A stretch of DNA of 64,000 bases from Sphingopyxis macrogoltabida. GTDB lineage: Bacteria; Pseudomonadota; Alphaproteobacteria; Sphingomonadales; Sphingomonadaceae. Shown piece by piece: positions 55,066-63,113 of this stretch. Each line of letters opens with the position of its first letter. Positions within the stretch are counted from its first letter, which is position 1. The position numbers and the translations under genes are program-made. The DNA is taken from assembly GCF_001307295.1 (NCBI RefSeq), contig NZ_CP012700.1:2421001-2485000 (forward strand), in the 5' to 3' direction. The notes beneath the pieces are model-generated. The model did no database searches and was not told where the DNA came from. It worked only from the letters and a program-made list of their open reading frames with translations.

Positions 55066-55755
55066 TCAATTGCCTTCGGGCTGTGGCAACAGCAGCGCGA
55101 GCAGGATGGCGCGGCATTCGCCGTCGATCGTCCCGTCGATCAGTTCGGGGCGGAACCGGCGCTGGAAGGCGACCGTCGCGGCGAAACCGTCGGTCACGTC
55201 ATAACCGAAACGTTCGAGCGCCAACAGGAAACCGGCGTCGGTCCACAAGGGGTCGGTCAGCTTCTTGGTCGGGCGCGGCAGAGCGAGGCGGCGGCGCGCC
55301 AGTTCCTCCCAAGGGAACAGCTCGCCGGGGTCCTGCTTGCGCGTCGGCGCAATGTCCGAATGGCCGACGACGTTGCCGCGCGTGATCGCGTGGCGGTCCT
55401 TGATCAGGTGGACGAGGCGCACGACCGAGGCGACTTGCGGATCGGGAAAGGGCGTGTAGCCCCATTCGTGCCCTGGATTGACGATCTCGATCCCCACGCT
55501 CGCCGAATTAATGTCGCTGACCCCGCGCCAGTGCGATTTTCCGGCGTGCCAGGCGCGCTTCTCCTCGGGCACCATATGGGTGATCTGCCCGTCCTCGCTG
55601 ACGACATAGTGCGCGGACACCTTGGCCTCGGCATCGGCAAGCCGATCAATGGCTTCGGCGCCGGTCTTCATACCGGTATAATGCAGCACGATCATCGAGA
55701 CAGGCAGGGCGCGGTCGTCGAAATTGGGAGACCAGCGTTCGATGAAATCGCTCAT
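55066..55755 (-). CDS. N-acetylmuramoyl-L-alanine amidase, AmpD-like
   Basis: This 229-aa zinc amidase has zinc ligands in MIVLHYTGMKTG, KRAWHAGKSHWRG and VVGHSDIAPTRKQDPGELFPW, and a C-terminal peptidoglycan-binding-like helical region (VAFQRRFRPELIDGTIDGECRAIL). No signal peptide is visible, so a role in cytoplasmic recycling of anhydromuropeptides (AmpD/AmiD type) is likely. It sits between rnpB and cheR, on the same strand as the chemotaxis genes but 66 bp after cheR. Confidence 0.93.
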   Translation of the reverse strand: MSDFIERWSPNFDDRALPVSMIVLHYTGMKTGAEAIDRLADAEAKVSAHYVVSEDGQITHMVPEEKRAWHAGKSHWRGVSDINSASVGIEIVNPGHEWGYTPFPDPQVASVVRLVHLIKDRHAITRGNVVGHSDIAPTRKQDPGELFPWEELARRRLALPRPTKKLTDPLWTDAGFLLALERFGYDVTDGFAATVAFQRRFRPELIDGTIDGECRAILLALLLPQPEGN

Positions 55756-55821
55756 GCGTGTCGTTGCCCGTCCTCAATCAGCCCCCGCCCCGATTGCGCC
55801 AGCGCCGGACAAATTGCAAGC

Positions 55822-56679
55822 TCAGGCAGCGGTCGCCCGCCTCGCCTGCTGGTCGGCGGGCTCGTAGAGACCACGCAGCCGCGGACTGGCGACGAACTGG
55901 TCGGTCTGGCCGAGCACGGTCTCACCCGCCCCGAGGACGAGGAAGCTGTGCGGCGCCGCCATGGCGCGCAGCCGCGCGAACGCCTTCTGCCGCATCGGCA
56001 GCGAGAAATAAAGCAGCAGGTTGCGGCAGAAGATGAGGTCGGCCGGACTGCCCAGCGGCGGCCGGTCGGTGAGCATGTTCTGCACCGAAAAATCGATGCG
56101 GCGGCGAATTTCGGCCTTGGCAAGCCAGCCACCGTCGGCCTGGTCGAACCAGCGCACCATGCGCTGGACGGGTAGCCCGCGCTGGATCTCGAACTGGCTA
56201 TACAGCCCGATCCGCGCTCGCGAAACCGCGTGCCGGCTGACATCGGTGCCGACGATGTCGACCTGCCAGCCCGCCCACCGGGCATCCTGTTCGGCGAGTA
56301 GCATCGCCATCGAATAGGCTTCTTGCCCGGTCGACACGCCACAGTGCCAGATGGTGACCCGCCGCTGCGCCGCGTTGATCTTGCGCAACTGTTCGAGCGC
56401 TGTCGAAGCAATGTCATCGAAGACACTATATTCGCGATAGAAATAGGTTTCGTTGTTGAGCATCGCATCGACCGTGTCGTCAAGCAGTCCGCGACTGTTC
56501 GAGGTCAAGAGCGCCGCCACCAGCGCGTCGAGGTCGGCGATGCCGTGGCGCTGCATTACCGGCTTCAGCGACATTTCGATCCGCCAGATCCGGTTCGGCG
56601 ACAGCGTCTGGCCGGTGCGCGATTCCAGCACGCCCATCAGGACGCGGTACGCCGATTCGCTGGCGCTGCTCCCCATCAT
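55822..56679 (-). CDS. cheR: Chemotaxis methyltransferase CheR
   Basis: This 285-aa SAM-dependent methyltransferase modifies glutamates of chemoreceptors. It has an N-terminal helical domain (GQTLSPNRIWRIEMSLKPVMQRHGI), NNETYFYREYSVFDDI, the SAM-binding motif IWHCGVSTGQEAYSMAML, and DLIFCRNLLLYFSLPMRQKAF. The start ATG 56679 overlaps the cheB stop (ATGA), so the two antagonistic enzymes are translationally coupled. It is last in the che operon. Confidence 0.96.
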   Translation of the reverse strand: MMGSSASESAYRVLMGVLESRTGQTLSPNRIWRIEMSLKPVMQRHGIADLDALVAALLTSNSRGLLDDTVDAMLNNETYFYREYSVFDDIASTALEQLRKINAAQRRVTIWHCGVSTGQEAYSMAMLLAEQDARWAGWQVDIVGTDVSRHAVSRARIGLYSQFEIQRGLPVQRMVRWFDQADGGWLAKAEIRRRIDFSVQNMLTDRPPLGSPADLIFCRNLLLYFSLPMRQKAFARLRAMAAPHSFLVLGAGETVLGQTDQFVASPRLRGLYEPADQQARRATAA

Positions 56680-57788
56680 GACCCACGCCGTCCGGCGAGG
56701 AAGCTGCCCAGCATCAGGGCAATCGCATCGGGGTTGAGCGTTGCCGCAGCAACGCCCGCTTTCGCCACCGCGCCGGGCATGCCCCAGATCACGCAGCTTT
56801 CGGGCGCCTGCGCGAAAACGGTACCGCCCGCGGCCTTCAGCCGCGCCGCGCCGCTCGCGCCGTCGCGTCCCATGCCGCTGAGGACCACGGCCACCCCGCC
56901 CTCGCCATAAGTTTCGGCGACCGAGGCGAACATCGGGTCGGCCGACGGACAACAGCCGTTGTCGGTCTGGCGGCGATCGAGCACAATCTCGCGGCGCCGG
57001 CCGCTGGCAACCACCGTCAGATGCGCATCGCCGGGCGCCAGATAGATATGGCCGCGCTCGATCGGCATGCCCGCCGCCGCGACATGCACGGGACGTTCGG
57101 TCATCGTCGCGATCTGTCGCGCGTAAAATTCCATGAAGGCGTCGGGCAGATGCTGGGTCAGCAGGATCGGCGCAGTGATCCGGCGATCGAGATGCGCGAG
57201 GAAAGTCGCGAACGCCGGAATGCCGCCCGTCGACGCGGCGACCGCGATGCAGTCGATCGACTGGATGGCGTCGACCGCGACGGGAGCCGGCGGGCGCATC
57301 GCCTGCCGCGCCACCTGCGCGACGGCAGGCATCGGCAGCTGCCCCAGCGACAGGATACGCTCGGTCAGCACTTCGGCGAAGCGCCCCGAAAAACTGCCGC
57401 GGCCGGGCTTGGCGAGCGTGTCGCTCGCGCCGAGCGCCAGCGCCTCGATCGCCGCGGGACCGCCCTCGACGCAGTTCGACGAGAGGATCAGAACGCGGGC
57501 GTTGTCCGCCCGCTCGATAATGTGCGGCAGCGCGTCGATGCCGTTCATTCCCGGCATTTCGATGTCGAGGATGACGACGTCGACCGGCTCACAGGCGAGA
57601 AAGGCCAGCGCGTCGTGCGCCGAGGCGACCGAGGCGCAAATCTTGAGCCCGGGGTGCTGGTCGACGATGCGTTCGAGGATGCTGCGCACGACGAGGCTGT
57701 CGTCGACGAGCATCACGCGAACCGCACGCGTCGCCGGCAGGTCGGCATCCGGCGGATTTTCGGGAAGAAGGCGCCGCGTCGTCGCCAT
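56676..57788 (-). CDS. cheB: Chemotaxis methylesterase CheB
   Basis: This 370-aa protein has an N-terminal receiver (VRVMLVDDSLVVRSILERIV; phosphoacceptor in DVVILDIEMPGMNGIDALPHI) and a C-terminal methylesterase domain with the catalytic Ser in AVAASTGGIPAFATFL, His in LTQHLPDAFMEFYARQI and Asp in LSGMGRDGASGA. It demethylates receptors and provides adaptation. ATG 57788 gives the usual short N-terminus. Confidence 0.97.
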   Translation of the reverse strand: MATTRRLLPENPPDADLPATRAVRVMLVDDSLVVRSILERIVDQHPGLKICASVASAHDALAFLACEPVDVVILDIEMPGMNGIDALPHIIERADNARVLILSSNCVEGGPAAIEALALGASDTLAKPGRGSFSGRFAEVLTERILSLGQLPMPAVAQVARQAMRPPAPVAVDAIQSIDCIAVAASTGGIPAFATFLAHLDRRITAPILLTQHLPDAFMEFYARQIATMTERPVHVAAAGMPIERGHIYLAPGDAHLTVVASGRRREIVLDRRQTDNGCCPSADPMFASVAETYGEGGVAVVLSGMGRDGASGAARLKAAGGTVFAQAPESCVIWGMPGAVAKAGVAAATLNPDAIALMLGSFLAGRRGS

Positions 57789-57796
57789 GCCGCGCG

Positions 57797-58171
57797 TCAG
57801 GCGACCCCGACGAGCTGCAATTTTCCTTCCAGCGTTTCGCGATCGAACGGCTTCATCACATATTCGTCGGCGCCAGCTTCGATCGCAGCGCGGATATGGT
57901 CGATGCTGTTTTCGGTGGTGCAGAAAACGACGCGCGGCCGTTCCGCCCGTCCATAGTCGAGGTCGTTGAACGCCCCGAGAAATTCCATCCCGCTCATCAC
58001 CGGCATGTTCCAGTCGAGCAGGATCACGTCGGGACGATGTGCGCGGCAAAAGGTTAGCGCCTCCTGCCCGTCGGCCGCCTCCTCCACCGCAAAAGACATG
58101 CTTTCAAGAATATGGCGGGCGACCTTGCGAATCACCTTGCTATCATCGACGACCAGACACGATTTCGACAT
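57797..58171 (-). CDS. cheY: CheY-like response regulator
   Basis: This 124-aa single receiver has CLVVDDSKVIRKVARHIL, phosphoacceptor DVILLDWNMPVMSGMEFL, Thr in VVFCTTEN and Lys in EYVMKPFDRETL. It carries the signal from CheA; whether it binds the flagellar motor or serves another che function is not shown. It lies 8 bp before cheB. Confidence 0.94.
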   Translation of the reverse strand: MSKSCLVVDDSKVIRKVARHILESMSFAVEEAADGQEALTFCRAHRPDVILLDWNMPVMSGMEFLGAFNDLDYGRAERPRVVFCTTENSIDHIRAAIEAGADEYVMKPFDRETLEGKLQLVGVA

Positions 58172-58257
58172 ATTGACCTCCGACCCCCGGGGATTTCCGC
58201 CACGTTATGGCGAAGGGGTGTCCAGCCCGTTAACGACCCGATTAATTACGATAGGGG

Positions 58258-58695
58258 TCACGCTGCCGTCTGAACCGGCAGAGTGACGAAATGCGACGGA
58301 TCGACGACCAGCAGCGAAGCGCCGCGATGTTCGATCACCGCCTCCGCCACGCGCGCCCACCCGGGCAGCAGCTTGCCCACCACCCGCGTCTCCGGCGCGT
58401 CGATAAAACAGACATCCTCGATCTCGTCGGCGAGCAGCGCATAGCCATGCTCGGCCACATCAACGACGATGACCCGTTGCCCCGGCACCACGGGGACGGG
58501 CGCAAGCCCGACAACGACATGCGGATCGATCAGCGTGAAGACGCGGCTGCGCAGCGCGAAGAGCCCCGCAACGTGCGGCGGCGCCGCAGGCACCTCGACC
58601 GGCGTTCCGACGGTGACCACCGAATTGATCGACTGGCTGCGCAGCGCGACGCGGGTGTCGGCGATACGCGCGATCAGATAGAGTTTTTCCATCAT
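58258..58695 (-). CDS. cheW: Chemotaxis coupling protein CheW
   Basis: This 145-aa protein has the CheW SH3-like fold: YLIARIADTRVALRSQSINSVV, PAAPPHVAGLFALRSRVFTLID, VIVVDVAEHGYALLADEIEDV. It bridges receptors and CheA. Its ATG overlaps the cheA stop (ATGA). The 86-bp gap to cheY contains a TTAA-N8-TTAA pair but no convincing regulator site. Confidence 0.93.
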   Translation of the reverse strand: MMEKLYLIARIADTRVALRSQSINSVVTVGTPVEVPAAPPHVAGLFALRSRVFTLIDPHVVVGLAPVPVVPGQRVIVVDVAEHGYALLADEIEDVCFIDAPETRVVGKLLPGWARVAEAVIEHRGASLLVVDPSHFVTLPVQTAA

Positions 58696-61082
58696 GCCCG
58701 GCCTCCCCCGACCCGGCTGCGCAGCGCGTCGAGCAGCGCGGCGCGATCGTAGCGATAGACGGTTTCGTCACCCGGTCCGCTTGCGGAGAGCGAAGCACGC
58801 AGGCGAATGACCGGGATCGCGTCACCGGGGTGCACGCAGGCATCGGCTTCATCCGACAGGCAAAGCAGCACATCGGGCGCTTCGCCGGCTTCGTCCCCGG
58901 ATATGACGCGGTACCCCGCGTTGAGCAGGATCGGCGTCAGAAAATTGCTGCCCCAGCCGTCATCGTCGCCGGCAAGGCGGCAGAGCGGCTGACGGAGCAT
59001 CGGCGCGGGATGGCCGGCGCCATATTGTGCCATCAGCCAGAAGGGATCGAGGAGTTCGACCGGCTCATCGCCGACAAGAATGACGCCGGCGATGAGACCC
59101 GGTGCCGCCGCCGGCTGGATGACGTCGGGCAGACGGACGATATCGACCACCGATGCGATCGGATAGCAAAGGACGGCGCGCCCGTCGTGAATCCGCAGAA
59201 GCTTGAGCGTCTCGCCGCCGCCCTCATGCGTTGTCGCGTGAACGGGGAAGATATCTTCGCCAATCCGGACCTGAACCCTGCCCGCGCTTTCGAACATCGA
59301 TGCCGCCGGCACCTCCTCGACACGTTCAATCGCAGAGAGATGGACGCCGCGCGTCCGCCCGTTCATATCGCGGAACAGCAGCAATTGGGTGGCATGACGC
59401 GCGCTTTCCGCTTCGTCGGCGGCCGCCGCCTCGGCATCGCCGCTGCGGCCCTCTTCGGACGCGTCGATCCCCGACGCGGCGAGCATGCCCTGGACATCGA
59501 GGAGCAACACCGGCCGGCCGTTGTCGGGCAAGGTGGTGCCTGCATAGAGGCCCGTCGCCATGATCATCGGCGCCGCCGGCTTGATCACCAGTTCCTCATG
59601 GTCGTGGATCGCCGCGACGCTGAGCGCATAGCTTTGCCCCTGCCCCGGCCGGATCACGACGAGCGCGCGATCATCGACGTCGTCCTGTTCGTCGCGCGTG
59701 CAGCCGAGAACGTCCTCGAGCCGCAGCAGCGGCAATTGTTCGCCGCGCACTGTCGCCAGCTCGCCGCCGCCGACGCGATCGATGCGGACGGTATCGCTCG
59801 TTTCGAGCAGGATTTCACGCACCGCGCCCCGCGGAAGGGCAAAATATTGTCCGGCCGCGCGCACCATCAGGCCCGAGATGATCGTCAGCGTCATCGGGAC
59901 GCGCAGCAATATGGTCAGGCCCCGCCCCTCGTCGTTACGCAATTCGACGACGCCGCCGATTTTTTCGAGGTTCGCCTTGACGATATCCATGCCGACGCCG
60001 CGGCCCGAAATCGCCGTGACCTTGGCCGCGGTCGAAAACCCCGGGCGAAAGATGAGCTCAAGCCTGTCCTTCGCGGTCAGCGCGCGCGCCTCGGTGGCGG
60101 TGACGATGCGCGCCGCGATCGCCTTCTGGACCAGCATGTCTGCAGACAGGCCGCGGCCGTCGTCGCGCACCGCAATCTCGATCTGGTTGCCCGACTGGCG
60201 CGCCGCGACCGAAATCGTCGCGGTGATCCCCTTGCCCGCCGCGACGCGTTCGTCGAGCGGCTCGATCCCGTGATCGATCGCGTTGCGGACGATGTGGATC
60301 AACGGGTCGCGGATATTTTCCATCATCTCGCGGTCGAGTTCGACCTCCCCGCCGCTGGTGGTGAATTTGACCTTCTTGCCGAGATCCTGCGCGAGGTCGC
60401 GGACGATGCGCGGTAGTGGCGCGAACAATTTGTCGATGCGCTGCATCCGCATCTGGCTGACCGACTGGCGCATCCCGGCGATCGAGTCCGACAAGCGGTC
60501 GAAAGACGCGATGAGCGATACATCGGCGCCCGATTCCCGGAGCATGCGGGCAAATTCGTTGCGCGCGAGGACGATGTCGGTGACCCCGGTCATCACGGTG
60601 TCGAGCAGCGGCAGGGGAACACGGATCGAGCGCCAGCTCTGTAATTCGGCGGCGAAATCATCCTCGCGGCGGAGGGTGATCCCGGCGACTTCCACCGGCA
60701 CTTCGGGCACGACCTCGGCTATCGCGAGCGGCTCGATGACATCGGCATCGTTGCCCGCCGGTTCGACGCCATCGCTACCGAGAGCCCGGCAAAGCTCCGA
60801 CAACCGGTCGACGACGGCCAGCACCGCCGAAACGAGCGCACTGTCAGCGGCACGCGTGTCGCGGCGGACCTGATCGAGCGCCTCCTCGGCGGCGTGTGAA
60901 AGTGCGGTGACGCGCGGCAGCGCCAGGAAACCCGAGCTGCCCTTGATCGTGTGAACGAGGCGGAAAATCGCGTCGAGCTGGGCTCGATCGGTCGGATCGG
61001 CTTCCCACGCGACCAGCGCCCCGCCGGCTTCGGCGAGAATTTCGGCCGTTTCGGCCAAAAAGTCGTTCAGCAGATCGTCCAT
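58692..61082 (-). CDS. cheA: Chemotaxis histidine kinase CheA with two CheW-like domains
   Basis: This 796-aa kinase has an N-terminal Hpt domain with the phospho-His in FRLVHTIKGSSGFLALPRV, a dimerisation helix pair (RMQRIDKLFAPLPRIVRDLAQDLGKKVKF), a HATPase domain (IHIVRNAIDHGIEP; VRDDGRGLSADM; GRGVGMDIVKANLEKIGG), a CheW domain (LMVRAAGQYFALPRGAVREIL), then a second CheW-like domain (FRDMNGRTRGVHLSAIERVEE) and a weak receiver-like C-terminus. The usual P2 CheY-binding domain is not obvious. ATG 61082 starts the Hpt domain directly. Confidence 0.95.
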   Translation of the reverse strand: MDDLLNDFLAETAEILAEAGGALVAWEADPTDRAQLDAIFRLVHTIKGSSGFLALPRVTALSHAAEEALDQVRRDTRAADSALVSAVLAVVDRLSELCRALGSDGVEPAGNDADVIEPLAIAEVVPEVPVEVAGITLRREDDFAAELQSWRSIRVPLPLLDTVMTGVTDIVLARNEFARMLRESGADVSLIASFDRLSDSIAGMRQSVSQMRMQRIDKLFAPLPRIVRDLAQDLGKKVKFTTSGGEVELDREMMENIRDPLIHIVRNAIDHGIEPLDERVAAGKGITATISVAARQSGNQIEIAVRDDGRGLSADMLVQKAIAARIVTATEARALTAKDRLELIFRPGFSTAAKVTAISGRGVGMDIVKANLEKIGGVVELRNDEGRGLTILLRVPMTLTIISGLMVRAAGQYFALPRGAVREILLETSDTVRIDRVGGGELATVRGEQLPLLRLEDVLGCTRDEQDDVDDRALVVIRPGQGQSYALSVAAIHDHEELVIKPAAPMIMATGLYAGTTLPDNGRPVLLLDVQGMLAASGIDASEEGRSGDAEAAAADEAESARHATQLLLFRDMNGRTRGVHLSAIERVEEVPAASMFESAGRVQVRIGEDIFPVHATTHEGGGETLKLLRIHDGRAVLCYPIASVVDIVRLPDVIQPAAAPGLIAGVILVGDEPVELLDPFWLMAQYGAGHPAPMLRQPLCRLAGDDDGWGSNFLTPILLNAGYRVISGDEAGEAPDVLLCLSDEADACVHPGDAIPVIRLRASLSASGPGDETVYRYDRAALLDALRSRVGGGRA

Positions 61083-61194
61083 GACGGTAACGGCGCGCCC
61101 CAAATTCCTTGGCACGACCATGGCGGACAATGGTTAATGGAGCGTTTGTGCGGCAGCGCGGCGACAGAAAATCGTGGAGCCAAAATCGCCGGGC

Positions 61195-61836
61195 TCAGCG
61201 CCCCTTGAGGACCGCCCCGACCAGCAGCGATGTCGCGGTTTCGCGCGCGAGCATGACGGTCCCGCCATTCTGCGCCGCGACCGCCTGGACGAGCACGGCG
61301 GGCGCGGTGCGCGACGTCATCGCGGTCGCCCCCTCGCCTTCCTGCAAGATCCGTTCGACATCGGCGTCGAGGAACAGGCGCTCGGCCTCGACATGCAGGG
61401 CAATTTCGATTCCGTCACCCTGCGTTTCGCAGCCGACGTCGAGCCGCCCGCCACGCACCAGCGCATCGACGAGGATCAGCGACAGGTTGAGGATGATCTT
61501 GACCGCCGGCTTGGGCAGCGGTTCGCTCCCGATCATCCAGTTGAGATCGATCGCGCGGTCGCCGATAATCCCCTCGATCGCCGACTTCGCCTCGTCGGCG
61601 GGGACGCGCTCGCCGAACCCCCCGGCCGAACCGAAGGCCAGCCGGAAGAATTTGAGCTTGTTGGCCGATGTGCGCGCGCTTTGTTCGAGCAGGTCGATAC
61701 AGCGCGCCCGCATTTCGGGGTCTTTTTCGTCCGCGAGCAGTTCGAGCCCGTTGGCGAACGCCCCCACCGGACTCAGCAGGTCGTGACACAGGCGCGAGGC
61801 CAGCATGGAGGCGAAATCGACGCGATCGTCGGTCAT
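61195..61836 (-). CDS. chpT: Histidine phosphotransferase ChpT
   Basis: This 213-aa protein has a HisKA-like dimerisation helix with the phospho-His in ASRLCHDLLSPVGAFANGLELL and a degenerate ATPase-like domain (LPKPAVKIILNLSLILVDALVRGGRLDVGCET) lacking the ATP lid motifs. ChpT passes phosphate from CckA to CtrA and CpdR. It lies 112 bp before cheA on the same strand, so it may be the first gene of the che transcript. ATG 61836 is chosen over an upstream in-frame ATG at 61866. Confidence 0.95.
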   Translation of the reverse strand: MTDDRVDFASMLASRLCHDLLSPVGAFANGLELLADEKDPEMRARCIDLLEQSARTSANKLKFFRLAFGSAGGFGERVPADEAKSAIEGIIGDRAIDLNWMIGSEPLPKPAVKIILNLSLILVDALVRGGRLDVGCETQGDGIEIALHVEAERLFLDADVERILQEGEGATAMTSRTAPAVLVQAVAAQNGGTVMLARETATSLLVGAVLKGR

Positions 61837-61945
61837 GGATGAATGGGCTCCCCGCAGACCGGACATTTCCGGCTCGCGAACGCTCCCTACGGCAGGGATA
61901 TGGTTAAGGGCAAGCCTGATGCGTCGAGGCCAAATCCCTTTCGTT

Positions 61946-62017
61946 CGTCACCCCGGACTTGATCCGCGGTCCATAGCAGCGAGGCTGAATGGATGCCGGA
62001 TCAACTCCGGCATGACG
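61946..62017. repeat. Palindromic intergenic repeat (family B)
   Basis: 21-bp arms (61946-61966 and 61997-62017; core CCCCGGACTTGATCCG) are reverse complements with three mismatches. It lies in the 239-bp divergent gap between chpT and rluD; apart from the promoters that must be there, nothing else is recognised in it. Confidence 0.7.
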
Positions 62018-62075
62018 AAGGAGAATGGGCTGACCTTCCCTTGAAATTCCATGCCTCACCACCACATTCGAACCA

Positions 62076-63032
62076 ATGTTGGGGGACGACGAAATACTGA
62101 CCGTTGCGCTTGGCGACAATGCCGCCGGACTGCGTCTGGATCGCGCGCTTGCCGAAGCGCTCCCCGAACTTTCGCGCGAGCGGCTGAAGACGCTGATCAA
62201 GGGCGGACGCGTGGCCGATGCGAGCGGCCAGGTGCTGTGGGATCCCTCTGCCAAGGCGGCGGCGCCCGCTACGCTGGAAGTTCGCGTTCCCGCAGCCGCG
62301 CCCGCGCACAATGTCGCGCAGGACATGAACTTGGTGATTGCGTTCGAGGACGAACATCTGATCGTCGTCGACAAGCCCGCCGGAATGGTGGTCCACCCCG
62401 CTGCGGGCAATCTCGACGGGACGATGGTCAATGCGTTGCTCCATCATTGCGCAGGACAGTTGTCGGGGATCGGCGGCGTCGCCCGGCCCGGAATCGTTCA
62501 CCGCATCGACAAGGATACGAGCGGTTTGATCGTCGCCGCAAAGCACGACAAGGCGCACGAAGGGCTGGCAAGGCAGTTCGCCGCGCACAGCATCGATCGC
62601 CGCTATCTCGCGCTCGCGACCGGGCGGCCGATGCCCGCGAACGGCACGGTAAACGCCGCGCTCGGCCGGTCGAGCACCAACCGCAAGAAGATGGCGGTGG
62701 TCGCCGAAGGGCGCGGCAAACATGCGATTACCCATTACCGGACGATCGAGCCACTGAAAGGGGCGACGCTGGTCGAATGTCGCCTTGAAACGGGGCGCAC
62801 GCATCAGGTCCGCGTCCACATGGCGCATATCGACCACCCGCTTGTCGGAGATCCCGTCTACGGCCGCGCCAAAAAGCCGCTGTCGGAGGTGCTGAAAGCC
62901 CGGAATTTCGCGCGGCAGGCATTGCACGCGGCCCATTTGGGCTTTATTCATCCGGTGACCGGTAACAGGATCGCGCTCGACAGCGAAATCCCCGCCGATA
63001 TGCGGGAACTGATCGATGCATTGCGCGTTTAA
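62076..63032 (+). CDS. rluD: Ribosomal large subunit pseudouridine synthase, RluD-like
   Basis: This 318-aa protein has an N-terminal S4 RNA-binding domain (RLDRALAEALPELSRERLKTLIKGGRV) and an RsuA/RluA catalytic domain with IVHRIDKDTSGLIVAAK (catalytic Asp), VVDKPAGMVVHPAAGN, and ETGRTHQVRVHMAHIDHPLVGDPVYG. It isomerises uridines of 23S rRNA helix 69 (positions 1911/1915/1917 in E. coli). It is divergent from chpT and 81 bp upstream of rpoH. Confidence 0.95.
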   Translation: MLGDDEILTVALGDNAAGLRLDRALAEALPELSRERLKTLIKGGRVADASGQVLWDPSAKAAAPATLEVRVPAAAPAHNVAQDMNLVIAFEDEHLIVVDKPAGMVVHPAAGNLDGTMVNALLHHCAGQLSGIGGVARPGIVHRIDKDTSGLIVAAKHDKAHEGLARQFAAHSIDRRYLALATGRPMPANGTVNAALGRSSTNRKKMAVVAEGRGKHAITHYRTIEPLKGATLVECRLETGRTHQVRVHMAHIDHPLVGDPVYGRAKKPLSEVLKARNFARQALHAAHLGFIHPVTGNRIALDSEIPADMRELIDALRV

Positions 63033-63113
63033 GTTTCGAATGAAAATCTATCTCGACCGCCGGACCCAACCGCGGCATATTTCTCCTCTGAAAAATTAGG
63101 GAAGACGCTAACA

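Noticed and set aside
58172..58257. CtrA binding site (TTAA-N8-TTAA) before cheY
   Set aside because: CtrA full sites need N7 spacing with a following C; the spacing here is 8 and the context is an intra-operon gap.
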